Shown: positions 51,233 through 63,443, numbered from the stretch's first letter. The stretch: DNA of 64,000 nt from Pontiellaceae bacterium B12227 (GCA_029432775.1 JAROAZ010000012.1:124001-188000); one strand, 5' to 3'. Translations and numbers: made by a program. The notes: generated by a model not told the origin, from the letters alone.

Positions 51233-52656
51233 AATATTTAAGTTTACTCGTTGTTTGTTGCGGAGTGGTTTTTTCTGCGGGAGCCAAAGCGGATCCGCCG
51301 AATATCATTTATATCCTCGCGGATGATCTGGGCTATGGCGATCTGAGCTGTTTGGGGCAGGAACATTTCCAGACGCCGAACATTGATGCGCTCAAGGCGA
51401 AGGGCATGTTCTTTTCAAACCACTATTCCGGCAGCACGGTCTGTGCTCCATCACGGTCGGCGCTGCTGACCGGTCAGCACACCGGCCACACCTTTGTGCG
51501 CGGCAACAAGGAGATCATGCCGGAAGGCCAGCATCCGATTCCTGCTGAAATTAAGCTGTTGCCGGAATTGCTGCAGGAAGCCGGTTATGTCAGCGGCGCA
51601 TTCGGCAAGTGGGGGCTGGGCTATCCCGGCTCCGAAGGTGATCCGCTTAAAAAAGGTTTTGATGTCTTTTATGGGTACAACTGCCAACGCCTCGGCCACC
51701 ACTATTATCCGTTCCATATCTGGGATCAGGATAAAAAGATCATGCTCGAAGGCAATGCCGGAACCGCCAAAGGAACCTATGCCCCGGCGCTGATTCATGA
51801 CCGCACGCTGAAGTTTATTGAAGATAACAAAGATAAACCCTTCTTCGCCTACGTGGCTTCCATCATTCCTCATGCCGAACTGGCCGCTCCCGAGAAATAC
51901 ATGAAGCAGTTCAGTGGTAAGTTTGACGAGCCGAAGCCGTTTGTCGGCGTGGATGACGGGCCGGAACTGCGCCTTGGCCGCTATCAGTCGGCACCTCAGC
52001 CGCGTGCGGCCTTTGCTGCCATGGTTACCTTGCTCGACGATCAGGTGGGTGAGATTGTTGCACTGACGGAAAAGCTGGGTATTGCAGATAAGACGCTGAT
52101 CATTTTCACCTCGGATAACGGTACGCACCAGGAAGGCGGTCACGATCCGAAATTCTTCAACAGCAACGGCCCGTTCCGTGGCCACAAACGCGATCTGTTC
52201 GATGGCGGGGTGCATGTGCCGATGATGGCCTACTGGCCGGGTAAAATTGAAGCCGGTTCGGAATCAGATCATATTTCCGCCTTCTGGGATATGGTGCCGA
52301 CCTTTAATGAACTGGCCGGCGTGCCGGCCCCGGACAATACCGATGGCATCTCCATGGTGTCGACGCTGCTGGGCAAAGGCCATCAGGCGGAACACAAATA
52401 TCTGTATTGGGAATTCCACGAACGCGGCGGCCGCATTGCGGTGCGCATGGGCAAATGGAAAGGCGTGCGCTATGAAGTACTGAAAAAACCGAATGCGCCG
52501 ATGAAGCTGTTCGATCTGGAAGCCGATCCCGGCGAGCAGAAAAATGTCGCTGATCAGCATCCTGAAACCGTGAAACAGATCCGCAAGATCATGGATGGAG
52601 CCCGCACCCATTCCGAGATCTTCACCTTCGGACAGACTCAGTTCAAAGGGGAGTGA
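51229..52656 (+). CDS. Secreted S1 family sulfatase
   Basis: A 475-residue sulfatase with a signal peptide (MKYLSLLVVCCGVVFSAGA). Motifs are ADDLGYGDLSCLGQEHFQTP, VCAPSRSALLTGQHTG with Cys72, GKWGLGYPGSEG and TSDNGTHQEGG. It is a single-domain relative of the preceding enzyme and may be a tandem duplicate. The start overlaps that gene by 4 bases. A 98-base gap with an inverted repeat separates it from the GH35 gene. Confidence 0.94.
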   Translation: MKYLSLLVVCCGVVFSAGAKADPPNIIYILADDLGYGDLSCLGQEHFQTPNIDALKAKGMFFSNHYSGSTVCAPSRSALLTGQHTGHTFVRGNKEIMPEGQHPIPAEIKLLPELLQEAGYVSGAFGKWGLGYPGSEGDPLKKGFDVFYGYNCQRLGHHYYPFHIWDQDKKIMLEGNAGTAKGTYAPALIHDRTLKFIEDNKDKPFFAYVASIIPHAELAAPEKYMKQFSGKFDEPKPFVGVDDGPELRLGRYQSAPQPRAAFAAMVTLLDDQVGEIVALTEKLGIADKTLIIFTSDNGTHQEGGHDPKFFNSNGPFRGHKRDLFDGGVHVPMMAYWPGKIEAGSESDHISAFWDMVPTFNELAGVPAPDNTDGISMVSTLLGKGHQAEHKYLYWEFHERGGRIAVRMGKWKGVRYEVLKKPNAPMKLFDLEADPGEQKNVADQHPETVKQIRKIMDGARTHSEIFTFGQTQFKGE

Positions 52657-52670
52657 TTTTTAAGAATCAT

Positions 52671-52732
52671 CCTCGCAGAAACGCAAAGCACGCAGCGTTT
52701 TTTTTCTCCGGGCTCTCTGCGCCTCTGCGAGG
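52671..52732. repeat. Inverted repeat between sulfatase and GH35 genes
   Basis: CCTCGCAGA and TCTGCGAGG flank 44 bases containing a run of 8 T and a second, degenerate GCGCAAAGC-type pattern. It may be a terminator or a dispersed repeat. It starts 14 bases after the sulfatase stop. Confidence 0.55.
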
Positions 52733-52754
52733 AGAAAGACAGGGTAGGGTATAC

Positions 52755-55154
52755 ATGAAGAAACAATTAATTTTGATGAGTGTTTGTGCAGGTTTTTCCG
52801 GGTTGGCATTTGCTAAAACGTTACCAATGCCTCCGAAGCCGAATGCTGTTGGTGAAAAGCAGCCGGCCTTCGGGGCCTCGGATGGAAACTTTACATTCGA
52901 TGGAAAGCCGGCGGTCATTATCTCGGGCTCGGTTCATTATCCGCGCGTGCCGCGCGCCTATTGGCGGGACCGGATCCGGAAGGCGAAAGCGATGGGATTC
53001 AACTGCATCGGAACCTACATCTTCTGGAATGCCCACGAAAAGAAACCGGGGGAATTTGATTTCTCCGGCAATCTTGATATTGCCGCGTTTGCACGGGTGT
53101 GTCAGGAGGAGGGGATGTGGCTGATCGTCCGCCCGGGCCCCTATGTCTGTTCTGAATGGGATTTCGGCGGCATGCCGGCCTGGCTGCTGAAGGATCCGAC
53201 AATGCAGGTGCGTACGAATGATCCGAAGTTTCTTGAAGCCACGGCGCGCTATATGAAAGCTGTGGGTAAGGAACTGGGTGACCTGCAGGTTTCCAAAGGA
53301 GGCCCGATCATCCAGGTGCAGGTGGAAAACGAATACGGTCAGTTCGGACGGCCCGGCAATGCCGACGACATGGCCTACAACCGGGCCATTTATGACCAAT
53401 TGGTGGAGGCCGGTTTTGAAACCATGTTCATCCGCTGCGACTGGCCGAAAAAGAAAACGCTCGGCACGGCGCACATTGATGGCGTCTACACGACCATGAA
53501 TTTCGGCGGCAGCGCGGATAAGGCGTTTGCCTTTTTTGACAAGGAATATCCGGGCATGCCGAAAATGTGCGGCGAATACTGGGTGGGCTGGTTCGACCAC
53601 TGGGGGGCAAAGCATCACACCAAGGCGCTGGCTCCTTTTATTAAAGAGATCGACTGGATGCTTGAAAACAGCGTGTCGTTCAACGTCTATATGCTGCATG
53701 GCGGAAGCAACTTCGGTTTTACCTCCGGCGCCAACTGGTCATCCGGGCAATACAGTGCCGACACCACATCGTATGACTACGATTCGCCGATGGATGAAAC
53801 CGGGCGGATTACGGAAAAATTCTACACCTTCCGAAATACCATCAAAAAATATCTGCCTGCGGAATATGAACTCCCCGAACCCCCGGAGCAGATCAAGCGC
53901 ATTGAAGTGCCGGAATTCAAACTGGACCAGACCGCATCGTTTGAGCAGCTGTTCCGCCCGGGTGTTGAATCCAAAGAGCCGCCGCACATGGAAGGAATTG
54001 ATATATTCCAGGGGCTGGCGCTGTATCAAACCACCGTCGAAGTTCCAAAGGCTGGAAAATATAAACTGGCATTCAGCGCCCTCAAGGACCGCGCGATTGT
54101 CATGGTAAACGGCAACCGGGTGGCCACGCTCGACCGGCGGCTCAAACAGAGTTCAACTTCCATCATCCTGCCGGCGGGGAACATCCGTCTGGCCATCCTG
54201 CTCGAAAACATGGGGCACCTGAACTATGCCCGCGAGCTGATGAAAGACCGCAAGGGCCTCGGCGAAGTCACGCTGGACGGAAAGCCGGTGCTCGGATGGC
54301 TCACGCAGGGCTTCCCGCTTGAGCTGGATGATATTGCTTCCCTGAAGTTTACGGACGGTCCGGCGAAAGCCTCCCCGCTGCCCGTATTCCACCGCGGCAC
54401 GTTCTCCGTGGACGAAGTCGGCGACACCCTGCTTGATATGACGGGCTGGGGCAAAGGCATGGTGTGGGTGAACGGCATCAACCTTGGACGCTTTTGGGAC
54501 ATCGGCCCGCAATACACGCTCTACATGCCGGGTTGCTGGATGAAGGAAGGGGCGAACGATATCGTGGTGATGGACCTTGAACCGACCGGACACCATTCCG
54601 TCCGTGGTGTCACTGAATTCATCTACGGACTGAAGGTGGATAAAAGCGTGAGCTATAACCGCAAGCCCGGCGAAACGGTCCAGCTGAACAAAAAACAGAT
54701 CATTGCCGAGGGCGCTTTCGCAAATGGAGACGATGCTCAGTTCGTTGACTTTGGAAAAACCGTTCGGGCGCGCTATGTCTGCATTGAAGCGCTCGGTTCG
54801 CAGGGTAGCGACCGGCATTCCGCTATTGCGGAGATCCATCTGGTTGATGCAAAGGACCAGTGGCTCGAGCGTGATGGCTGGCAGGTGATCTATGCTGATA
54901 GCGAAGAGATTGTCGCCGAGCCCTCATCGGCGAGCAATATTATCGATAACCAGCCCGTTACGTTCTGGCATACGCAATACAAGGGCAACAAGAAAGCCAC
55001 TCATCCGCATCAGGTGGTCATTGATCTGGGTAGCGTTCAGGAGTTCCGTTCTTTGCGCTACCTGCCGCGCAACGGTCCGAATCCCGGCAAGATCAAAGAA
55101 TATAAAATCTATGCATCGCAGGATCTGTTCAACGGATTGCTGCCCGCAAAATAA
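52755..55154 (+). CDS. Secreted beta-galactosidase, GH35
   Basis: A 799-residue GH35 enzyme that releases terminal beta-galactose. Signatures are SGSVHYPRVPRAYWRDRI, GTYIFWNAHE, RPGPYVCSEWDFGGMPAWLL, QVENEYGQFG (acid/base Glu193) and KMCGEYWVGWFDHWG (nucleophile Glu274). Beta domains with GMVWVNGINLGRFWDIGPQ follow, and the last 150 residues form a discoidin-like region (TFWHTQYKGNKKATHPHQVV, SVQEFRSLRYLPRNG). The frame is open to 52653, but the leader is encoded by the inverted repeat. The ATG at 52755 follows AGGGTAGGG and begins MKKQLILMSVCAGFSGLAFA, a signal peptide. Confidence 0.96.
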   Translation: MKKQLILMSVCAGFSGLAFAKTLPMPPKPNAVGEKQPAFGASDGNFTFDGKPAVIISGSVHYPRVPRAYWRDRIRKAKAMGFNCIGTYIFWNAHEKKPGEFDFSGNLDIAAFARVCQEEGMWLIVRPGPYVCSEWDFGGMPAWLLKDPTMQVRTNDPKFLEATARYMKAVGKELGDLQVSKGGPIIQVQVENEYGQFGRPGNADDMAYNRAIYDQLVEAGFETMFIRCDWPKKKTLGTAHIDGVYTTMNFGGSADKAFAFFDKEYPGMPKMCGEYWVGWFDHWGAKHHTKALAPFIKEIDWMLENSVSFNVYMLHGGSNFGFTSGANWSSGQYSADTTSYDYDSPMDETGRITEKFYTFRNTIKKYLPAEYELPEPPEQIKRIEVPEFKLDQTASFEQLFRPGVESKEPPHMEGIDIFQGLALYQTTVEVPKAGKYKLAFSALKDRAIVMVNGNRVATLDRRLKQSSTSIILPAGNIRLAILLENMGHLNYARELMKDRKGLGEVTLDGKPVLGWLTQGFPLELDDIASLKFTDGPAKASPLPVFHRGTFSVDEVGDTLLDMTGWGKGMVWVNGINLGRFWDIGPQYTLYMPGCWMKEGANDIVVMDLEPTGHHSVRGVTEFIYGLKVDKSVSYNRKPGETVQLNKKQIIAEGAFANGDDAQFVDFGKTVRARYVCIEALGSQGSDRHSAIAEIHLVDAKDQWLERDGWQVIYADSEEIVAEPSSASNIIDNQPVTFWHTQYKGNKKATHPHQVVIDLGSVQEFRSLRYLPRNGPNPGKIKEYKIYASQDLFNGLLPAK

Positions 55155-55175
55155 ATTCCCGGAGAGGAAAATACA

Positions 55176-58100
55176 TTGAAGAAGCTGTTGTTGGTTTTGT
55201 TGTTGGGGTCATGCACCGTCTGGGCGGAGCGCCAGGGCTTTAATGCCGATTGGAAGTTTCAGCTCGGCGATCCGGCCGGGGCTGAACGGGTGGTGTTTAA
55301 TGATGACGGCTGGCGGACGCTGGATGTGCCGCACGACTGGAGTATTGAAGGCGAATACAAAAAGTCCAACCCGATGGGCGGAACGGCGGGATATCTGCCG
55401 GCCGGTATCGGGTGGTATCGCAAAACGATCCCGGTTTCCAAGGATTGGAAAGGCCGGCATGTGGAGATTGCCTTTGACGGGGTCTATATGAACAGCACCG
55501 TCTGGGCAAACGGGAAAAAACTCGGCACCCGGCCCTATGGCTGGAGTTCGTTTGCCTATGACATCAGCGACCTGATTCAATCCTCGGACAGCATCACCTT
55601 TGCCGTGCGGGTGGATAATGAAAAGCAGCCTTCCGCCCGGTGGTATACCGGCAGTGGAATCTATGCACACACCTGGCTCGACGTAAAACAGAAGGTGCAC
55701 ATCCCGAACGATGGAATTTTCATCCGTACCGATGGCGGGTCAGTGGAACTGGATGCCGAGGTGGCGAACACAACCGGGAAGATGCAGCGGGTTGATGTTG
55801 AGGTTTCCATTGTTGATCCCCGAGGAAAGGAAGTTGCGAAGCAGAGCCGGCCGGTCAAAGCCACCTCCGGAAAAATTCAAGTCTCCGGTTTCAAGTTGCA
55901 GGTTGCTGCGCCGCTTCGCTGGGAGGTCGATTCGCCCCACCTCTATAAATCGATTGTGAAGTTGAAAGTTGCGGGGCGAACCGCAGATACGGCGATCACC
56001 CGTTTCGGGTTTCGCGATGTCGAATGGAAGCCGGAATCCGGCATGTGGCTGAACGGGAAAAACGTAAAGCTGCAGGGCGTGTGTAATCATCAGGATGCCG
56101 GCGCCCTGGGGGCCGCGGTGCCGGATAAGGTGCTGCGCTTTCGCATTGAGCAGTTGAAAGCGATGGGCTGCAATGCCATCCGTACGTCGCACAATCCGCA
56201 GACGCCGGTCTTTTATGATCTCTGCGATGAAATCGGCATGCTCGTGATGGACGAAATTTTTGATGGATGGGGAAAGAAGGCCAAGCAGGATTACGGCGCA
56301 CACTTTTTCAAGGAGTGGTGGCAACGCGATCTGACCGACTGGATCAAGCGCGACCGGAATCATCCCTGCGTGGTCATCTACAGCGTGGGTAATGAAACCC
56401 ACGGTCAGGTGGCGAAAGATCTGGTGGCCCTGTGCCATGAGCTGGACCCCACGCGTCCGGTCACCTCCGGGCATTCCGGTTCCGAGCACATGGATGTGTT
56501 CGGTGTAAACGGGGGCAGTGAAAAACTCGGGTGGTTTGATCGGCTGAAAAAGGACCGGGTCTTCATCGGCACTGAAAATACGCATACCTGGCAGGTCCGT
56601 GGTTACTACCGCACCAAAACCTGGTACCGCGATGGCTATTCGATCAAAAAAGGCGTCAGCGAAACTCCGGACCTGACAGAAGAAGAGGTGTTTACCCACG
56701 ACTGGATCGAAGCATCCAAACGCGGCAACCGGAAGCAGGTCTTCAACTCCAGCTACGACAACGCAACGGTTCGCCTGAACTCGCGTCAGAATATCGAGCA
56801 GTTGCGCGATATTCCAAACTATGCGGGATCGTTCCGCTGGACGGGCTACGACTACATCGGGGAAGCCAGCTATGTGCATGGCGGCTGGCCGTTTAAGTCG
56901 TTCATGGGCGGCGCCATCGATATGGCCAACTTTGAAAAAGACCTCTACTATCTCTACCAGAGCCAATGGACCGATGAGCCGATGGTGCACATCCTGCCGC
57001 ACTGGACCCATCCGAAAGTGAAGGCCGGGACAGAAATCCCCGTATGGATCTATTCCAACTGCGATGTGGTTGAGCTGTTTTTCAACGGAACATCACTGGG
57101 TAGAAAAAGGCCGGGCACTGCGTGGAATGAAATGCAGTGCCAGTGGCTGGTGCCCTGGCAACCCGGTGAATTGAAAGCCGTGGCGTACAAGCAGGGCCGT
57201 ATCAAGGCAGAGAAAACAATCCGTACCGCCGGCGCGCCCGCGCAAAATTCCTTATCGATCGACGGCAAAGCGCTGGCTGCCGAAGGCAAAGATCTGGTGC
57301 AGGTGCGCGTGACGGCGCAGGATGCCGGCGGCGAATTTTATCCCTATGGCGAAAACCGCACCTGGTTCCATGTCATCGGGCCCGCAAAAATCCGCGCGCT
57401 GGATAACGGCAGTCCGGTTGATGTGGAAAAACATTTCGGGGTGGACAACCGCATCGCCTTTTATGGCCTGACACGGGCCTATGTTGAATCAACCGGCGAG
57501 CCGGGCGATATCACTTTGCTGGCCAGCGCAATCCTCGGCGAAAAGAAGCTGATCACATCCGATAAAGTCAGCATTGATGCGCGGCTGCTTTCGTTGCGGG
57601 GGCCGCTTCCAAACGCCGGAATTGAAATTTTCTATACCACCGACGGTTCCGCGCCGACGCGGAAGTCGAACGTCTATGCCGGCGCATTTTCCATTGCGCT
57701 GGGCACCACCGTCAAAGCACTGGTGGTGGTGGATGGTAAACCCGTCCAGACCCTGGAAGAGCGGTTTGCGGCCGATGAGGGATTTGTCTGGAATCAGCAG
57801 CAGAAGGCGGTCAACCCCGGAGGGGATCAGGCGGAGGATGCGGTTTTCAAAGGGGCAAAAGTGATTACTGCAGGCAAAGGGTTCAATGGCCGCGGCTATC
57901 TTGATTTCGGCAACCGTAAGGGCGCCTATGTGGAATGGTATCAGGAAAACGATGGCGATGCCGGCGAGGCTGACCTGACGATTCGCTACAGCGGAAAGGC
58001 CGGCGGGCGTGAAGGCCGCACGGTGAAAGTAACGGTGAACGGCAGGGTGGTTGCTGAAAAGCTGATGTTGCCGAATGCAAAAAACTGGGGATCTGATTGG

Positions 58101-58205
58101 AAGACCGTGTCGGTGCCGATTCAGATCGGTCGGGGGGCGAATACCATTCGCTTGACCACAGTGGAAAACGGCGGCATGTATATTGATGAAATTTCGGTTA
58201 AATAA
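55176..58205 (+). CDS. Secreted GH2 beta-galactosidase-like enzyme with CBM-like C-terminus
   Basis: A 1009-residue GH2 enzyme starting with TTG, supported by GGAGAGGAAA 8 bases upstream and by the signal peptide LKKLLLVLLLGSCTVWA; no good ATG is near. Sugar-binding domain: DVPHDWSIEGEY and GIGWYRKTIPV. Catalytic TIM barrel: GVCNHQDAGALGAA, RTSHNPQTPVFYDLCDEIG, YSVGNETHGQ (acid/base Glu407) and IGTENTHTW (nucleophile Glu467). C-terminal parts include a chitobiase-C-like segment (GIEIFYTTDGSAPTRKSN) and a CBM6/35-like domain (ADLTIRYSG, NTIRLTT, MYIDEISVK). It probably cleaves beta-galactosides or related beta-glycosides. Its neighbours are GH35 and another GH2. Confidence 0.94.
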   Translation: MKKLLLVLLLGSCTVWAERQGFNADWKFQLGDPAGAERVVFNDDGWRTLDVPHDWSIEGEYKKSNPMGGTAGYLPAGIGWYRKTIPVSKDWKGRHVEIAFDGVYMNSTVWANGKKLGTRPYGWSSFAYDISDLIQSSDSITFAVRVDNEKQPSARWYTGSGIYAHTWLDVKQKVHIPNDGIFIRTDGGSVELDAEVANTTGKMQRVDVEVSIVDPRGKEVAKQSRPVKATSGKIQVSGFKLQVAAPLRWEVDSPHLYKSIVKLKVAGRTADTAITRFGFRDVEWKPESGMWLNGKNVKLQGVCNHQDAGALGAAVPDKVLRFRIEQLKAMGCNAIRTSHNPQTPVFYDLCDEIGMLVMDEIFDGWGKKAKQDYGAHFFKEWWQRDLTDWIKRDRNHPCVVIYSVGNETHGQVAKDLVALCHELDPTRPVTSGHSGSEHMDVFGVNGGSEKLGWFDRLKKDRVFIGTENTHTWQVRGYYRTKTWYRDGYSIKKGVSETPDLTEEEVFTHDWIEASKRGNRKQVFNSSYDNATVRLNSRQNIEQLRDIPNYAGSFRWTGYDYIGEASYVHGGWPFKSFMGGAIDMANFEKDLYYLYQSQWTDEPMVHILPHWTHPKVKAGTEIPVWIYSNCDVVELFFNGTSLGRKRPGTAWNEMQCQWLVPWQPGELKAVAYKQGRIKAEKTIRTAGAPAQNSLSIDGKALAAEGKDLVQVRVTAQDAGGEFYPYGENRTWFHVIGPAKIRALDNGSPVDVEKHFGVDNRIAFYGLTRAYVESTGEPGDITLLASAILGEKKLITSDKVSIDARLLSLRGPLPNAGIEIFYTTDGSAPTRKSNVYAGAFSIALGTTVKALVVVDGKPVQTLEERFAADEGFVWNQQQKAVNPGGDQAEDAVFKGAKVITAGKGFNGRGYLDFGNRKGAYVEWYQENDGDAGEADLTIRYSGKAGGREGRTVKVTVNGRVVAEKLMLPNAKNWGSDWKTVSVPIQIGRGANTIRLTTVENGGMYIDEISVK

Positions 58206-58217
58206 CCGACGGTTTAA

Positions 58218-61379
<3,162 letters not shown>

Positions 61380-61398
61380 TCGTCAGCCGACTCTTCAT

Positions 61399-61422
61399 CC
61401 CCCGGAAGTGGACTTCCGGGGG
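61399..61422 (+). terminator. GC-rich hairpin after lacZ-type gene
   Basis: CCCCCGGAAG and CTTCCGGGGG form a perfect 10-base stem with loop TGGA, 20 bases after the stop. It precedes the T-tract hairpin and may add to termination or protect the 3' end. Confidence 0.65.
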
Positions 61423-61427
61423 AACGC

Positions 61428-61458
61428 AAAAAAACTTCCAATCATTGGAAGTTTTTTT
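61428..61458. terminator. Bidirectional intrinsic terminator
   Basis: A perfect 14-base stem: seven A, CTTCCAA, loop TCA, TTGGAAG, seven T. It can end transcripts from both sides, which fits the convergent gene order here. The core TTCCAATCATTGGAA is one of the 14 palindromes found across the window. Confidence 0.88.
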
Positions 61459-61633
61459 GTTTGGATAATCCGGATCTGTTGACCACTTGGGCTGCCTTTC
61501 AAGGAGCAGGCGGGAACACATGCGGCACAAGTTGAGACCAGGTTGGGTTGTTCAATCGCGTTATTCGTAAAACACGAAGGTTGAGGCAGGGGACTTTTGT
61601 CTTTGCTCAGAGGGGCTTCATGGTGGTTCGATT

Positions 61634-61972
61634 TTATTTGTAAATATCAGATGTTTGGGTGGTTATTTCTGTTTCATTTTGAATTGGTTTAATATTAGTT
61701 CTGGCAAATTCTCTCTTTTGTTTTTTCTCCTTCTTGAGGAACAAAGAATAGGGGATGGCAAACCCTGCAGCACCACCAAGAATTCCACAGATTGGAACTG
61801 TGAATATCATTAATATCCATCCTGCTCCAACCCAACCACCACCAGCGGGAACTCCAGTTGGATATGTAATATTATCAATTAAAACACAGAGATAAAAAAA
61901 GCCATAACTTCCCATCAACAAACCTATGGCGACTCCAATAATGCCAGTTAGTATTGATATTAGGGTTTTCAT
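61634..61972 (-). CDS. Small membrane protein of unknown function
   Basis: A 112-residue protein with two or three predicted membrane segments: TLISILTGIIGVAIGLLMGS, GFFYLCVLIDNI and VGAGWILMIFTVPICGILGG, then a charged cytoplasmic-type tail (KKEKKQKREFART). I know no family for it. The frame runs back to a TTG at 62029 that overlaps the thioredoxin gene, but the ATG at 61972 gives a sensible membrane protein start; neither has a strong SD. Its base composition is AT-richer than the enzyme genes, which hints at acquired DNA. Confidence 0.6.
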   Translation of the reverse strand: MKTLISILTGIIGVAIGLLMGSYGFFYLCVLIDNITYPTGVPAGGGWVGAGWILMIFTVPICGILGGAAGFAIPYSLFLKKEKKQKREFARTNIKPIQNETEITTQTSDIYK

Positions 61973-62025
61973 ATTTTCATGTATCGAACGTTCGAAATGA
62001 AGCGGAGCGTTTTTAAGCGATCGCC

Positions 62026-62550
62026 TCAATGGCCTAGTTCGGCCTGTTGTTTATTATCCATGGGTTGGTTCTCTAAAAATTTGAGGAAATTCGCTTTTTC
62101 CATTTTCCCGTGTACCCAACGGAGCACGTTTCCTTGAGGATCCGTAATGAGGGTGGTCGGTGTGGCGCCGATATGGTAACGGCTGAATAATTTGGCCCTG
62201 TCAGGATCATCTGTGTACGCCATCAAAGGAATGAACCGCTTGTTAACTTCGGCTGCCACCTGCTCGTCCGCCCAAACCGTTCTTTTCATAATTCGACAGG
62301 GAACGCACCATGTTGCAGTGAAAAAAAGAATCATGGGTTTGTCGGATTGCACGGATTGTTCCTGTGCTTCGACATAGTTCGGGGCCCAGGATACGCTGTT
62401 TGACGGGGTGTAAAAGCAATACCATGCATATGCGAGAGACACGACCAGGAAGACGAGCCAAAAAACGCGCCATACCAGGAGAACTATACGTCTGCCGGGC
62501 GTAGGTGTGGGTTCCGTGCATGGGTGTGTCTCGCATTGTGAATTCTTCAT
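62026..62550 (-). CDS. Membrane-anchored thioredoxin-like protein
   Basis: A 174-residue protein. One membrane segment (about 22-46, VLLVWRVFWLVFLVVSLAYA) anchors a thioredoxin domain with the redox motif ATWCVPCRIM (Cys82 and Cys85), the conserved cis-Pro region IGATPTTLITD and GKMEKANFLKFL. It resembles DsbD C-terminal or TlpA-like domains facing the periplasm. It could reduce or protect secreted, Cys-containing proteins, such as the sulfatases; this link is only inferred. It ends close to the start of the small membrane protein, with which it may be co-transcribed. Confidence 0.88.
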   Translation of the reverse strand: MKNSQCETHPCTEPTPTPGRRIVLLVWRVFWLVFLVVSLAYAWYCFYTPSNSVSWAPNYVEAQEQSVQSDKPMILFFTATWCVPCRIMKRTVWADEQVAAEVNKRFIPLMAYTDDPDRAKLFSRYHIGATPTTLITDPQGNVLRWVHGKMEKANFLKFLENQPMDNKQQAELGH

Positions 62551-62671
62551 ACTCTGCTCCAGATCTTATGGCTGAAGTTGATTCGGCCTCGGTCGATTTC
62601 CCCTGTTAAAGTAAGAGACGTGCCCACAACCTCAGAGGGCTGGGCTGCCCCCCTTAAACAATGACATTTAA

Positions 62672-62788
62672 AATGTGAAATCTCTCAGTAAGATAAACCT
62701 GAATATGGGCATGGGCAACGCGTGGCTCAAAGAACAAGGACTGATCAGTCTAAAGGATCAACGGTCTCGGATGCACTACCCGGCTTGA
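62672..62788 (+). pseudogene. C-terminal remnant of group II intron reverse transcriptase/maturase
   Basis: The frame starting at 62672 ends with NAWLKEQGLISLKDQ, then HYPA and a stop (62786-62788). This is the usual C-terminus of intron-encoded maturases. Only about 38 codons remain, and a stop lies just upstream, so the rest is deleted. It stands just before the intron 3' domains. Confidence 0.75.
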
Positions 62789-62898
62789 TGCCGGATGGTG
62801 CCTTGCGAACCGCCAAGTGCGGACCCGCATGCTTGGTCGAAGGCCTTTCGGGCCTTCGATTGTGGGGAGAGGGAGCTAGTCACTCCCTCTTACCCGAT
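62789..62898 (+). mobile_element. 3' end of a decayed group II intron (domains V and VI)
   Basis: Domain V-like: the stem beginning GAACCGCCAAGTGCGG (62807) pairs with CCGCA-TG-CTTGG, including the typical 2-base bulge on the 3' strand. Domain VI-like: GGGGAGAGGGAG pairs with CTCCCTCTTACCC (62864-62895), with a bulged A at 62892, seven bases from the expected 3' end (GAT, 62898). A palindrome at 62837-62859 interrupts the base of domain V, so the ribozyme is unlikely to work. The upstream domains and most of the maturase are missing. Confidence 0.75.
62837..62859. repeat. Palindrome inserted in intron domain V
   Basis: TCGAAGGCC and GGCCTTCGA flank TTTCG, a perfect 9-base stem. It replaces the expected continuation of the domain V basal strand. 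Confidence 0.65.
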
Positions 62899-62911
62899 TT
62901 CTGCTGGGTTT

Positions 62912-63130
62912 TTATGATGCCCACTTCATAGATGGTTTTTTATGATGGACAACACAATCACGCAGATACGAATTGATGAGGTTTTGATATGGAACTCCGG
63001 TTTCCTCTGCTAAATCTTTGAAATAATCAATAATATCAACTCCCATACGAATGGTGATTTGCTTTTTCAATTGTTTGGCATATGGATTCCGTCTCCATTC
63101 CATATTTTCTAAATCGTATTCTTTTTTCAT
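62912..63130 (-). CDS. brnA: BrnA family antitoxin
   Basis: A 72-residue protein. The C-terminal KQITIRMGVDIIDYFKDLAE and TGVPYQNLINSYLRDCV have the ribbon-helix-helix pattern of BrnA antitoxins, which neutralise BrnT and repress their own operon. Its ATG overlaps the end of the toxin gene by 4 bases. The C-terminus lies 14 bases from the decayed intron end. Confidence 0.9.
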   Translation of the reverse strand: MKKEYDLENMEWRRNPYAKQLKKQITIRMGVDIIDYFKDLAEETGVPYQNLINSYLRDCVVHHKKPSMKWAS

Positions 63131-63420
63131 GATTTATTCCTTCGGTATGTGTTCCGCTCTTTGGTTGTTGCTTTTCGGGCAGAGATAATTCGAATAATTG
63201 AATCCTCATCTCTGTAACAGTGACACACCATTAATGTTCTTAAACTGAAACTTTGACCTAGAAGCAGGAAGCGATCTTCTTCTCCTGCATGTTCCGTATC
63301 AAAAAACTCCATCGCCGATTCATCAAAGAATGCGGTTTGAGCTTCTTCGAAACTCACAGCGTGTTTTTCCTTATTTGTCTCATTTTTCGATGGATCCCAT
63401 CTGAAATGTATTTCGCTCAT
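63127..63420 (-). CDS. brnT: BrnT family ribonuclease toxin
   Basis: A 97-residue protein of the BrnT/RelE-like fold. Motifs: FRWDPSKNETNKEKHAVSFEEA at the N-terminus (trimmed here), GQSFSLRTLMVCHC in the core, and IRIISARKATTKERNTY at the C-terminus, where Arg and Tyr residues of the active site lie. BrnT cuts RNA and is held in check by BrnA, encoded next with a 4-base overlap. The gene order toxin-antitoxin is usual for this family. It appears intact, and it sits among mobile-element debris, where toxin-antitoxin pairs often persist. Confidence 0.92.
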   Translation of the reverse strand: MSEIHFRWDPSKNETNKEKHAVSFEEAQTAFFDESAMEFFDTEHAGEEDRFLLLGQSFSLRTLMVCHCYRDEDSIIRIISARKATTKERNTYRRNKS

Positions 63421-63443
63421 AACTACAATGTAATTATAAGGAA

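Noticed and set aside
62722..62931. 69-codon frame across the intron remnant
   Set aside because: It reads the maturase remnant and the domain V-VI structures in the wrong frame; the maturase similarity lies in the frame starting at 62672.
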